DNA from: Pseudomonadota bacterium
GTDB lineage: Bacteria; Myxococcota_A; UBA9042; GCA-2863065
Assembly: GCA_005776725.1 (NCBI GenBank)
Contig: SXOO01000232.1
Span: forward strand, 1-59,317
Direction: 5' to 3'
DNA: 59,317 nucleotides
Below, piece after piece: positions 52,042-59,317 of the stretch. The stretch's first letter is position 1, and each line of letters begins with the position of its first letter. A model generated the notes under the pieces. It did not search any database, had not been told where the DNA came from, and worked only from the letters and a program-made list of their open reading frames with translations. The position numbers and the translations under genes were made by a program.

Positions 52042-52812
52042 GTGAATGCTCGCCCCGTGCCTCACCCTCCCCCGCTCTGGACGCGCTTTGGCGCCGGCAC
52101 CCCGCTCGGAGGAGCGGCGGAGTTCTTGTTTCGCCGTATCGGCTCGCGACTGCGCTCTTCGCCATGGCTCACGCGGCGCCTGTTTCAGGTGGACGTTGAG
52201 GCACAGAACCGGCGCACGCACTGGGACATGGCACTGCTCGCGATCCGCGGCCCGGTCCTCGGCGCGGTGACTCCGGGCGCCAGAGTCCTCGAGGTCGGGA
52301 CCGGCGATCTCGGCCTGCTCTCGCTCCATGTGGCCCGACACCGCCCCGACGCCCGGGTCATGGCCGTGGATATCTCCGGCCCCTTCGTGGAGAACGCGAG
52401 GCGTATGGCCCAGCGGAACGGCCTCCACGTCGAGTTTCTGGTGAGCGACCTCTTCGCGTCCGTCGAGGGGGTGTTCGACGTGATCGTGTCGGTACTTCCT
52501 TACGTGCCGCGAGCGTGGGGAGCCGCCAGCGCCCGCCACTCCCGCTTCCCCGAACCGGACTCTGTCTGGGACGGGGGCGCCGATGGCCTCGACGTAGTCC
52601 GCCGCTTCCTCCAGGACGCACCACGGCACCTGGCGCCCACCGGCAAGGTGCTGCTCGCGACCAGCGACTTCTTCCACCCACCTGAAGCCGTGCGAGCGGA
52701 GCTGGGTGACTACCAGATCACCGAAGTTCACCGGCTTGCGCTGAACCCGACCCGCCTGTGGGTCCTGGAACAAACCATGCGGAAGGTTGACCGGAGTGGA
52801 CGATCTCCCTAG
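52042..52812 (+). CDS. SAM-dependent methyltransferase (class I)
   Basis: 256 aa from a GTG start. Rossmann-type core: RVLEVGTGDLGLLSLHVARH at ~75-95 (motif I), RVMAVDISGPFVENARRMA (motif II), VEFLVSDLFASVEGVFDVIV, and VLPYVPRAW where protein-modifying methyltransferases have N-P-P-Y. The DLFAS..DVIVSVLPYVP and EQTMRK elements suggest the HemK/PrmC or MTS-like group, but the missing N-P-P-Y makes the substrate unclear. The N-terminal 60 residues, rich in Pro and Arg, are specific to this protein. It precedes the ABC transporter genes and its last bases are close to the substrate-binding-protein start. Confidence 0.82.
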   Translation: MNARPVPHPPPLWTRFGAGTPLGGAAEFLFRRIGSRLRSSPWLTRRLFQVDVEAQNRRTHWDMALLAIRGPVLGAVTPGARVLEVGTGDLGLLSLHVARHRPDARVMAVDISGPFVENARRMAQRNGLHVEFLVSDLFASVEGVFDVIVSVLPYVPRAWGAASARHSRFPEPDSVWDGGADGLDVVRRFLQDAPRHLAPTGKVLLATSDFFHPPEAVRAELGDYQITEVHRLALNPTRLWVLEQTMRKVDRSGRSP

Positions 52813-52842
52813 CCTCCTGCCCGGTCCCCCCACCTTACCCCC

Positions 52843-52848
52843 AGGAAG
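52843..52848 (+). promoter_or_regulatory. Ribosome binding site deciding the TTG start at 52856
   Basis: AGGAAG lies 7 bases before TTG at 52856. That start gives an unbroken lipoprotein leader. Starts at 52787 (TTG) or 52796 (GTG) would put about 20 Pro/Leu-rich residues before the hydrophobic core. Confidence 0.55.
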
Positions 52849-52855
52849 ATTCTCT

Positions 52856-53824
52856 TTGCGTCTGGCCCTGCTCCTGACCGCCCTGCTCGTCGCCGCCGGC
52901 TGCCGCGATCGCAGCCAGGATCCCGGCGTGCCAGGGCTGGTGCGCCTTGGGTACCTTCCCAACGTCACCCACGCTCAGGCGCTCACAGGGGTTCACTCGG
53001 GGCGCTTCGCGAAGGCGCTGGGATCCGCCTCGCTCGAGGCCACCTCCTTCTCCGCTGGGCCCGCGTTGATCGAGGCGCTGTTCGCAGGGGAGATCGACGT
53101 GGCCTACCTGGGCCCCTCGCCTGCCCTCAACGCGTTCGTTCGCTCGAAGGGGCGCGCGCTGCGCCTCATCGGCGGCGCGGCGCGTGGCGGTGCGCGTCTC
53201 GTGGCCCGCCGCGAGATCGGGCTCAGTGGCGCGCAGGGGCTGCGCGGCCTGCGAATCGGTGTCCCACAGATCGGCAACACCCAGGACGTCGTGTTCCGGG
53301 CGTGGCTCGCCGCGAAGGGACTCGAGTCCGCCGACCGCGGCGGAGACGTACACGTCTACCCGCTGGCCGCGGCCGACATTCTGGCGCTCATGGTCCGCAA
53401 GGAGCTGGACGCGGCCTTCGTCCCCGAGCCGTGGGGGGCGCGCCTCGTGGCCGAGGCTGACGCCGAGCCGTACCCGGCCGACGACGGTCCCTCGGACCCC
53501 AACGTCCCCACCACGATCCTCGTGGCCCGCAACGCCTTCCTGACGGCGCGTCCGGAGGACGTCAAGCTCCTGCTCGCCGCCCACAGGGCCGAGACCGCGT
53601 GGCACGCCACGGCCCCTGAAGCCCGCAGCGTGATCAACGACGCCATGGCCGAGGAGCTGGGGAAGCGACTGCCCGACGCGGTGCTCGACGACGCCATGGC
53701 GAGCATCGTGCTCACTGACGAGGTGCTCATGGAGCCACTCGACGCGCTTGCTGAGGCCGCGTTTGCGATTGGCTACCTGCCGGACCGCAACATCACCGGG
53801 ATCCTCGCGCCTCCCAAGCTCTGA
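52856..53824 (+). CDS. ABC transporter substrate-binding lipoprotein (SsuA/NitT/TauT-like)
   Basis: 322 aa from the TTG supported by AGGAAG. Leader MRLALLLTALLVAAGC is a clean lipoprotein signal. The mature protein is a type II periplasmic-binding fold of the sulfonate/nitrate/taurine class: VRLGYLPNVTHAQALTGVHS, FSAGPALIEALFAGEIDVAYLGPSPA, ARLVARREIGLSGAQGLRG, RIGVPQIGNTQDVVFRAWL, ADILALMVRKELDAAFVPEPWG and MEPLDALAEAAFAIGYLPD. The P-N-V-T-H-A-Q and Y-L-G-P-S-P motifs resemble SsuA/phosphite-type binders. The three ABC genes are spaced by overlaps of 1 base and a gap of 4 bases, with a cysteine synthase gene behind, which points to an organosulfur substrate. Other anions cannot be excluded. 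Confidence 0.87.
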   Translation: MRLALLLTALLVAAGCRDRSQDPGVPGLVRLGYLPNVTHAQALTGVHSGRFAKALGSASLEATSFSAGPALIEALFAGEIDVAYLGPSPALNAFVRSKGRALRLIGGAARGGARLVARREIGLSGAQGLRGLRIGVPQIGNTQDVVFRAWLAAKGLESADRGGDVHVYPLAAADILALMVRKELDAAFVPEPWGARLVAEADAEPYPADDGPSDPNVPTTILVARNAFLTARPEDVKLLLAAHRAETAWHATAPEARSVINDAMAEELGKRLPDAVLDDAMASIVLTDEVLMEPLDALAEAAFAIGYLPDRNITGILAPPKL

Positions 53825-54654
53825 TGCTCCCGATCGCCATTCACTCCGTTTCCAAGGCGTTCGTATCCCCCACGGGCGAGCGACGCTCCGTCCTCGAAGA
53901 CATCTCTCTCGACGTCGCACCAGGCGAGTTTGTGTGCATCGTGGGGCCCTCCGGCTCCGGCAAGTCCACGCTACTGAACCTGGTCGCGGGGCTCGACGCG
54001 GCCTCGTCGGGGTCGATCGCCGTGGGCGGCAAGGTGGTCACCCGTCCCGGGCCCGAGCGGACCTTCATGTTTCAGGAGGCCACGCTCTTCCCCTGGCTCA
54101 CCGTCCTCGAGAACGTGCGCTTCCCGCTGGAGCTCCTCGGCGTGCCCAAGGCCGAGATCGCGGAGCGGGCGGTGGACATGCTGCGCCTCGTGCACCTCTC
54201 GCGCTTCCAGACGGCGCGTCCCCACGAGCTGTCGGGGGGCATGAGGCAGCGGGTGGCCCTCGCCCGGGCGCTGGTCGTTCGCCCGGAGGTGCTGCTCATG
54301 GACGAGCCGTTCGCCGCCCTGGACGCCCAGACCCGAGAGTCGATGCACATCGAGGTGCAGCGACTGTGGATGGAGTTCAAGCCCACGGTGTTGTTCGTCA
54401 CCCACAACGTGCGGGAAGCCGTGGAGCTTGGTGACCGCGTCGCCATCTTCGAGACCCTCCCCGGGAAGCTCAAGGACGTCTTCACCGTGGACCTGCCCCG
54501 ACCTCGCGACCCCAACGACCGGGACGTGAACATCCTGGCGGGACGAATCAACCGGGCTCTGAAGGACGAGATCGAGAAGGTGATGGCGCTCGAGCGCGAC
54601 CCGGACAAGTCGGGCTCGGGGCTCCCCCCGAGGCGCGCAGGCGGGCACATCTAG
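53824..54654 (+). CDS. ABC transporter ATP-binding protein (SsuB/TauB-like)
   Basis: 276 aa, cytosolic. Walker A GPSGSGKST at 41-49, Q-loop FMFQEATLFPWLTV near 80-93, signature LSGGMRQRVALARAL near 136-150, Walker B LLMDEPFAALD near 158-168, D-loop and switch FVTHNVREAVELGDR. The FPWLTVLENVRFPLEL block is specific to the nitrate/sulfonate/taurine class. The ATG overlaps the binding-protein stop (TGATG) and the permease ATG is 4 bases past the stop. C-terminal ~40 residues (KDEIEKVMALERD, SGLPPRRAGGHI) are an extra tail of unclear role. Confidence 0.95.
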   Translation: MLPIAIHSVSKAFVSPTGERRSVLEDISLDVAPGEFVCIVGPSGSGKSTLLNLVAGLDAASSGSIAVGGKVVTRPGPERTFMFQEATLFPWLTVLENVRFPLELLGVPKAEIAERAVDMLRLVHLSRFQTARPHELSGGMRQRVALARALVVRPEVLLMDEPFAALDAQTRESMHIEVQRLWMEFKPTVLFVTHNVREAVELGDRVAIFETLPGKLKDVFTVDLPRPRDPNDRDVNILAGRINRALKDEIEKVMALERDPDKSGSGLPPRRAGGHI

Positions 54655-54658
54655 AGCC

Positions 54659-55417
54659 ATGGCGCTCCTCCTCAAACGCGTGGCGTTCGTCGCCGGCCTC
54701 ATCGTCGCCTGGGGCCTCGGGACCCATGGCCTCGATGTGCCGCCGTACATCTTTCCTGGCCCGATCGACGTCGGCCGGAACCTCTGGGCCAACATCGTGT
54801 CGGGTACGCTCCCGCTGGCGATCCTCGTCTCGATGAAGCGGCTCTTCATCGGGTACGGGTTGTCCGTCCTCGTGGGGATCCCGCTCGGGATCGCCCTGGG
54901 TCGCATCCCGGCGCTCTCGTGGTCGGTGGGCACCCTCATCGTGGGCCTCCAGGCGCTCCCCTCGATCTGCTGGCTGCCGCTCGCACTCCTGTGGTTCGGC
55001 CTCAGCGAGAGCGCGATCCTCTTTGTCGTGGTGCTCGGCGCGCTCATGAGCATCGTCACGGCCACCGAGGACGCCATACGCACGGTCCAGCCCAACACCC
55101 TACGAGCGGCGCGCATGATGGGCGCGAAGGGCGCCACGCTCTACTACCGCGTGCTGCTGCCCGCGGCTTTCCCGGGGATCCTCACGGGACTGAAGCTCGG
55201 CTGGGTCTTCGCCTGGCGCGCGCTCATGGCCGGCGAGCTCCTGTATGTGGCGGGCGGGATCGGCCAATACCTGCACACCGGCCGCGAGCTCAACGACATG
55301 GCACAAGTGCTGGCGGCTATGGTGGCGATCATCGCGCTGGGCCTCGCCTTCGACCGCCTGTTCCTTGGGCGGATCGAGAAGCAAGTGCGGAGCCGCTGGG
55401 GACTCGACAGGGGGTAG
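54659..55417 (+). CDS. ABC transporter permease (SsuC/TauC-like)
   Basis: 252-aa inner-membrane subunit, one per dimer half, with about six membrane segments. TM1 is VAFVAGLIVAWGLGTHG. VSMKRLFIGYGLSVLVGIPLG opens the conserved core, and LQALPSICWLPLALLWFGLS is typical of the class. ALMSIVTATEDAIRTVQPNTLRAARMMGAKG then YYRVLLPAAFPGILTGLKLG contains the EAA loop that docks on the ATPase. The stop TAG is overlapped by the ribosome site of the next gene, so cysteine synthase is probably co-translated. Confidence 0.93.
   Translation: MALLLKRVAFVAGLIVAWGLGTHGLDVPPYIFPGPIDVGRNLWANIVSGTLPLAILVSMKRLFIGYGLSVLVGIPLGIALGRIPALSWSVGTLIVGLQALPSICWLPLALLWFGLSESAILFVVVLGALMSIVTATEDAIRTVQPNTLRAARMMGAKGATLYYRVLLPAAFPGILTGLKLGWVFAWRALMAGELLYVAGGIGQYLHTGRELNDMAQVLAAMVAIIALGLAFDRLFLGRIEKQVRSRWGLDRG
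55409..55414 (+). promoter_or_regulatory. Ribosome binding site of the cysteine synthase TTG start
   Basis: AGGGGG lies inside the last permease codons, 5 bases before TTG at 55420, and supports the start as well as coupling to the permease gene. Confidence 0.55.
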
Positions 55418-55419
55418 CC

Positions 55420-56319
55420 TTGAAGATCTGCGACAGCGTATTCGACGTCGTCGGCTCTACGCCGCTGATCCGGCTCGGCCGCCTTGCCACCGGGGGAGCC
55501 GAGGTTTGCGCGAAGCTCGAGTTCAAGAACCCGGGCGGCTCGATCAAGGACCGACCGGCGCGCGCGATGATCCTCGGCGCGGAAGCGCGAGGGGAGCTGG
55601 GCGAGGGATCGGTCTTGGTCGAGGCCACCTCCGGCAACACGGGGGTCTCGATCGCCATGCTGGCCGCCGTGCGCGGCTACCGCTGCATCATCGTGATGCC
55701 AGAGGACATGAGCTTGGAGCGCCGCTATCTCCTTCGGGCGTACGGCGCCGAGGTGGTGCTGACACCGAAGAGCCAGGGGATGCGCGGCGCGGTGGCGAAG
55801 GCCGAGGAGCTCGCACAGAAGACCCCCGGCGCCCGCCTGGTCCGCCAGTTCGAAAACCCGGACAACCCCCGGGCCCACGCAGAGTCCACAGCGCGGGAGC
55901 TGCTCGAAGCCACGGAAGGGCGTATCGACGTGCTCGTGGCCGGCGTGGGCACGGGAGGCACGATCACGGGGACCGCCAGGGCGCTGCGGGCGGTGCTTCC
56001 AGCGCTCCGGGTGGTGGCAGTCGAGCCCTCTCGGGCCGCGGCGTTCGCGGGTCGCCCGTTCACGCCGCACGCCATCCAGGGGATCGGCGCCGGCTTCATC
56101 CCCACGATCGTCGACCGCGAGCTGATCGACGCCGTGGTCGAGGTCACTGACGACGACGCGCTCGCAGTGACCGTGGCGCTGGGTCGCAAGGAAGGCCTGT
56201 GCGTGGGCCCGAGCTCGGGCGCCAATGTCCACGTGGCGCTCCAGGAGGCCGCCAGGCTAGACGCCACGAAGCGCGTCGTGACGTTCCTCTGCGACACCGG
56301 GGAGCGCTACCTGCTGTGA
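55420..56319 (+). CDS. Cysteine synthase (O-acetylserine sulfhydrylase family)
   Basis: 299 aa, PLP-dependent fold type II. It condenses O-acetylserine with sulfide (or thiosulfate) to cysteine. The PLP Lys43 sits in FKNPGGSIKDRPA; the substrate loop ATSGNTGVSIAM is at ~69-80, and GVGTGGTITGTARAL is the phosphate cradle. Others are AVEPSRAAAFAGRPF, the IQGIGAGFIP loop and CVGPSSGANVHVALQEAA. Start is TTG, three bases past the permease stop with AGGGGG before it; the protein then begins MKICDSVFDVVGSTPLIRLG, the usual opening. Length 299 and G-G-S-I-K-D favour CysK/CysM, though a cystathionine beta-synthase core is not excluded. Linkage to a SsuABC-type importer suggests organosulfur use. Confidence 0.92.
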   Translation: MKICDSVFDVVGSTPLIRLGRLATGGAEVCAKLEFKNPGGSIKDRPARAMILGAEARGELGEGSVLVEATSGNTGVSIAMLAAVRGYRCIIVMPEDMSLERRYLLRAYGAEVVLTPKSQGMRGAVAKAEELAQKTPGARLVRQFENPDNPRAHAESTARELLEATEGRIDVLVAGVGTGGTITGTARALRAVLPALRVVAVEPSRAAAFAGRPFTPHAIQGIGAGFIPTIVDRELIDAVVEVTDDDALAVTVALGRKEGLCVGPSSGANVHVALQEAARLDATKRVVTFLCDTGERYLL

Positions 56320-56353
56320 GCGCCGGGCACCGCTGGGCCGGTAGGGCGCGCAC

Positions 56354-58084
56354 GTGCCGAGCCGGCTGATCCCATACCTGCCCGCTGCGCTGCTGCTCTG
56401 CCTCGGGTGGGCGCGACGATGGGTTTGCGACGACGCGTTCATCGTCTTCCGAGTGGCGGACCACGTCGCGAGCGGCCGCGGCGTCGTCTACAACGTGGGC
56501 GAGCGGGTCGAAGCCGCCACCTGTCCGCTCTGGATGTTGGTCCTGGCGGCGGCGCAAGCGCTGACGGGGCAGGTGGAGTGGGCCGCGGTCGTCCTCGGGC
56601 TCGCCGCGACGGGGACCGCGCTCGCGCTCGCGGCCCGTCTGTCGCCCGGGACCGCGCCGGTCGGGCTTCTCTTGTACGCCGCGCTGCCGCCGGCCTGGGA
56701 CTTCGCCACCAGCGGCCTCGAGCTCGGCGCCGCGCTCCTGGTGGTGAGCGGCGCCTTCGCCGCGCTCGCCTCCCGCCGTCTGTCGCTGGCCGCGGTTCTC
56801 GGGGGGCTCTGCCCGCTGGCGCGCCCTGACTTCGGGCTCTTCGGACTCGCCGCTATAGGGGTGGCGCTCTGGCGGGCCCGAGCCGAGGGGCGCCGCCTCC
56901 TCCCGCTCGCCGGGCTCGCGCTGGCCCCCGCAGGGGCGTGGCAGGTGTTCCGGATGGGCTACTTCGCAGTGCTCACGCCCAACACGGCCCTGGCCAAGGA
57001 GGCCTCGTTGGCCAACTGGGAGCAAGGCCTCAGGTACCTCGCGGACCTCACCGGGCCCTACGCCCTCTGGGTGCCGCTGGCGCTCCTCATCGGGCTCGCG
57101 CTGGTGCGCCGTGGCGGCGAGCTACGCCTCGAGCGCGCGGCCCTGGCGGTGGCGGGCCTGCTCCACGGCGCGTACGTCCTGCGCGTGGGCGGCGACTTCA
57201 TGCACGGGCGCCTGCTCCTCCCCGCGCTGTTTGCGTTAGCGGCAGCGGCGCCCGGCGTCGAATTCGGGTGGGCGCGGGCCACGAAAGCGACGCTGGGACC
57301 GGACCCCGCGCCCGCGCTCCCGGAAGCAACGGCGGGGCACCCGCCCGCCGGAGGCTCCGGTACGGCCGTGCGACGCGCGGCTCAGTGGGCGCTGGGCCTC
57401 GGAGTGGTCGTGTGGGCCGGCGTGTCGTGTACCAGCCTCCGCCTGGAGCGCGGCCGGGTGATCCGCGACGGGATCGCCGACGAGCGCGCCTTCTACACGG
57501 CCGAGGCCGGGCGCGAGCACCCGATCACGCTGGATGACTTCGCCGCGACTGCTTCGGTCATCACCGGCCGAGCGCTGCGCGCAGAGGCAGCGGCAGGCGC
57601 ATCGCGCTGCGGGCCGGGGGGCGCGCTGCTGCTGTTCGCCGACGGCTACGGGAGCACCCCGCCCACGTGTCACTTCCTTCGTTCGGACCTGGGCCCCCGA
57701 CTCGTCGCGAACACCTGGCGCGCCGGGCTCTTCGCGTTCGCGGCAGGACCGGACGTCTTCGTAGTGGACCACATGGGGCTGGGCGACCCCTTGGCCGCCC
57801 GCCTCGCGCATCGCAACGGAGACCGCATCGGGCACGAGAAGGTGCTCGAGCCGGAGTGGGTCCTCGCGCGTTTCAGTGAGCCCTCGCCGGCGGACCCGCC
57901 CGCGGTCGTCGATGCACGGGCCGCCCTCGGATGCGGGCTCCTCGCGGAGCTCCTGGAGGCTGTCGAGCGACCTCTGAGCTTCGACGCGTTCACCGAGAAC
58001 CTCTCCAGCGCGGCCCTGTTTCAGGGGCTGAGGCTCCCGAATCTGCCCGAGCACGCCCGTCAGGCGTTCTGCGACATCCCGTGA
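56354..58084 (+). CDS. GT-C family membrane glycosyltransferase-like protein (AftB/ZomB-like)
   Basis: 576-aa polytopic membrane protein. The N-terminal LPAALLLCLGWARRWVCDDAF carries D-D-A-F at 26-29 followed by FRVADHVASGRGVVYNVGER, the D-D-A-[FI] and G-x-G-x-x-[FY]-N-x-G-E-R-V-E pattern shared by AftB-type arabinosyltransferases and ZomB-like proteins, which transfer sugars from lipid carriers. Roughly nine hydrophobic segments fill residues 60-370, and GGDFMHGRLLLPALFALAA near 275-295 is a second conserved element. A soluble C-terminal ~210 residues follows. The GTG start is directly before the first membrane segment. The stop overlaps the next gene's GTG. Acceptor and sugar unknown. Confidence 0.8.
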   Translation: MPSRLIPYLPAALLLCLGWARRWVCDDAFIVFRVADHVASGRGVVYNVGERVEAATCPLWMLVLAAAQALTGQVEWAAVVLGLAATGTALALAARLSPGTAPVGLLLYAALPPAWDFATSGLELGAALLVVSGAFAALASRRLSLAAVLGGLCPLARPDFGLFGLAAIGVALWRARAEGRRLLPLAGLALAPAGAWQVFRMGYFAVLTPNTALAKEASLANWEQGLRYLADLTGPYALWVPLALLIGLALVRRGGELRLERAALAVAGLLHGAYVLRVGGDFMHGRLLLPALFALAAAAPGVEFGWARATKATLGPDPAPALPEATAGHPPAGGSGTAVRRAAQWALGLGVVVWAGVSCTSLRLERGRVIRDGIADERAFYTAEAGREHPITLDDFAATASVITGRALRAEAAAGASRCGPGGALLLFADGYGSTPPTCHFLRSDLGPRLVANTWRAGLFAFAAGPDVFVVDHMGLGDPLAARLAHRNGDRIGHEKVLEPEWVLARFSEPSPADPPAVVDARAALGCGLLAELLEAVERPLSFDAFTENLSSAALFQGLRLPNLPEHARQAFCDIP

Positions 58085-59317
58085 GTCGCGCGGTGGCCCG
58101 AAGCTCTGGCGGGCGACCCTCGCCGGCGCTGCTTGCAGGCCTCTGGGTCGCGGCAGGGGCGTCGGCCGCCGTCCTGCCGGCGCTCTGGCAGGGCCACGCG
58201 CTCGTCGGCGACGGGACCGACCTCGTCAGCCTGGTCACACCCCACTACGACTACATCGCCCGCCGGCTGTCCTCTCTCGAGCTGCCCCTCTGGAACCCGT
58301 ACGTCCTCACCGGAGCGCCCGAGCTCGCCGGAGCGCAGTGGGGCGTCCTTTACCCGCTGCAGCTCCTCGGGCTGCCGCTCTTGGGCGCGCGGGCGTGGAT
58401 CCTGGTCTCGACGGTGATTCACCTGGCGCTGGTGGCAGCCTTCGGGGCACGGCTCGCTTCCCGGGTGGGCACGCCGCCGGGGGCGGGACAGAACGGGGGC
58501 CGCTCCGACGCGGCGGGCGATGCCCAGGTCGATGGTGCGGGGCACCCGGAGGCCCAGATCGGCGCCATGCTGGCCGGCCTGGCGCTCGCGGGCAGCGGCT
58601 TCGTGGTGTCCCACCTCGGCGTCGGCCACCTGCAGCTCCTGCAGGCGCTGCCCTGGATCCTCGCGCTCGGGAGCGAAGGCCTCGGGGTCTTGCGGCGGCT
58701 CCCGTGGGCGGCGCCGCGAGCAGCCGGCGCGCTCGCGCTGGTGGTGCTGGCGGGGGGGCCCCAGCTGCTGCCCTACGGCCTGCTGGCGGTGGCCCCCGTG
58801 TGGTTCGGGGAGCGCTGGCCGCTCGGGGCGTGGGCGCGCCTGGCCGCGACCCTGTTCGCGGGGCTCGCGCTCGCGGGACCCCAGCTCTTACCTTCGCTCG
58901 AGCTCACCGCCGACTCCGCGCGCGCCGCTGCGGACGCGGGTGCGCTGGCCTCGGGCTACGGCCTGCAGCCCGCTCACGCGCTGGGCCTGGTGCTGCCGGG
59001 GGCCGCGGCGCGGCTCCACCCCTCGGGTTGGGAGGTCGACGGCTTCGTCGGGGGCGCGGTGCTCGTGCTCGCGCTGCTCGGCAGTCGCGGGCGCGGGGGA
59101 GGCGCGTTGTGGGCGGGCGCGGCGGTCGCAGCCGTCCTCGGGGCCGAGGCCTTGGTCCCAGCGACCAGCCAGCTGCCCGTGCTCTCGCTGCTCAGAGTCC
59201 CGGGGCGGGCCGTCCTGGCGGTGGTGGTGCCCCTTTGCCTGCTCGCGAGCCGCGGGGTGGCCACCCTCCCCGGGCGTGCGGCGCCGTGGGCGCTGGCGGC
59301 GGCCGCCGCAGCGGCGC
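58081..59317 (+). CDS. YfhO-like multi-span membrane protein, partial (runs off the window)
   Basis: 412 codons are open from a GTG that overlaps the previous stop (GTGA); no stop appears before the window ends. The sequence reads VSRAVARSSGGRPSPALLAG, then membrane segment LAGLWVAAGASAAVLPALW. It contains LPLWNPYVLTGAPELAGAQW and LYPLQLLGLPLLGARAWILV, the W-N-P-x...G-x-P...Q...Y-P-L motif of YfhO-like GT-C proteins. Later come VSHLGVGHLQLLQALPWILA and SLLRVPGRAVLAVVVPLCLL, the latter near the family's R-x-x-x-R motif. Many further hydrophobic segments are Ala/Leu/Gly-rich. It forms a coupled pair with the AftB-like gene, suggesting joint work on envelope glycans. Confidence 0.8.
   Translation, partial: MSRAVARSSGGRPSPALLAGLWVAAGASAAVLPALWQGHALVGDGTDLVSLVTPHYDYIARRLSSLELPLWNPYVLTGAPELAGAQWGVLYPLQLLGLPLLGARAWILVSTVIHLALVAAFGARLASRVGTPPGAGQNGGRSDAAGDAQVDGAGHPEAQIGAMLAGLALAGSGFVVSHLGVGHLQLLQALPWILALGSEGLGVLRRLPWAAPRAAGALALVVLAGGPQLLPYGLLAVAPVWFGERWPLGAWARLAATLFAGLALAGPQLLPSLELTADSARAAADAGALASGYGLQPAHALGLVLPGAAARLHPSGWEVDGFVGGAVLVLALLGSRGRGGGALWAGAAVAAVLGAEALVPATSQLPVLSLLRVPGRAVLAVVVPLCLLASRGVATLPGRAAPWALAAAAAAA

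Noticed and set aside
1..59317. tRNA, rRNA, insertion sequences, attachment sites or prophage
   Set aside because: I found no cloverleaf, transposase motif, integrase or flanking direct repeats; genes have uniform GC and codon use throughout.

Overview
The window is high-GC, densely packed bacterial chromosome, most likely from the Myxococcota (former Deltaproteobacteria). The evidence is the protein set. There are many short-signal lipoproteins with Asp/Ala/Pro-rich linkers after the lipobox Cys. There is a DUF2330 protein and a MopE-repeat protein, both ending in MYXO-CTERM-like Cys/TM/Arg tails. Giant secreted proteins carry lamin-tail, PPC and Cys-rich modules, and kelch, WD40-like, ankyrin and LRR proteins are present. 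I see no rRNA, tRNA, CRISPR array, transposase or phage genes. All RNA-level calls rest on inspection by eye.

Layout. 1-4074 (minus): TPP-II-like subtilase, rdgB and tryptophan 2,3-dioxygenase (cut by the window edge) in a tight chain. 4180-7554: a 1124-aa lamin-tail/Cys-rich lipoprotein. 7584-10811: mutM divergent from htpG, then fxsA. 10998-17418: a 1540-aa modular lipoprotein, coupled by overlaps to ribF and aroE. 17516-23558: a DUF2330 surface protein, convergent with sthA plus an HDOD gene, then a fibrinogen-like secreted protein. 23692-24963 (minus): a lone SIR2-pYEATS protein, the best immune-system candidate here. 25072-26306: a small secreted protein, a 34-aa ORF and a zinc-ribbon protein. 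26411-31298: an MMPL/RND transporter, a LolA-like periplasmic protein and a DUF1302-like porin, packed as one export operon. 31381-36953: a MopE-type protein followed by a run of repeat-protein genes (WD40-like, pentapeptide relic, ankyrin, LRR). 37118-40219 (minus): two beta-propeller lipoproteins.

40396-43570: orphan ParA, a small lipoprotein, a pabB-like gene and an SRPBCC protein. 43586-47988: type II NADH dehydrogenase, a glutamine-amidotransferase-like lipoprotein and an Omp85-type barrel. 48063-51865 (minus): a two-domain multicopper oxidase with its type 1 copper site in the N-terminal half, coupled to a YtkA-like lipoprotein, then a MepA-type peptidase fused to HEAT repeats. 52042-56319: a methyltransferase, a SsuABC-type ABC importer and a cysteine synthase, which reads as a sulfur acquisition unit. 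56354-59317: two GT-C/YfhO-like membrane proteins; the second has no stop codon before the window ends.

Most of the window is ordinary housekeeping plus the secreted repertoire of a myxobacterium. The features that stand out are the SIR2-pYEATS protein, the pentapeptide-repeat relic inside the repeat-protein cluster, the domain order of the multicopper oxidase, the peptidase-HEAT fusion, and an unnamed domain of about 125 residues that occurs three times in the 1540-aa lipoprotein.
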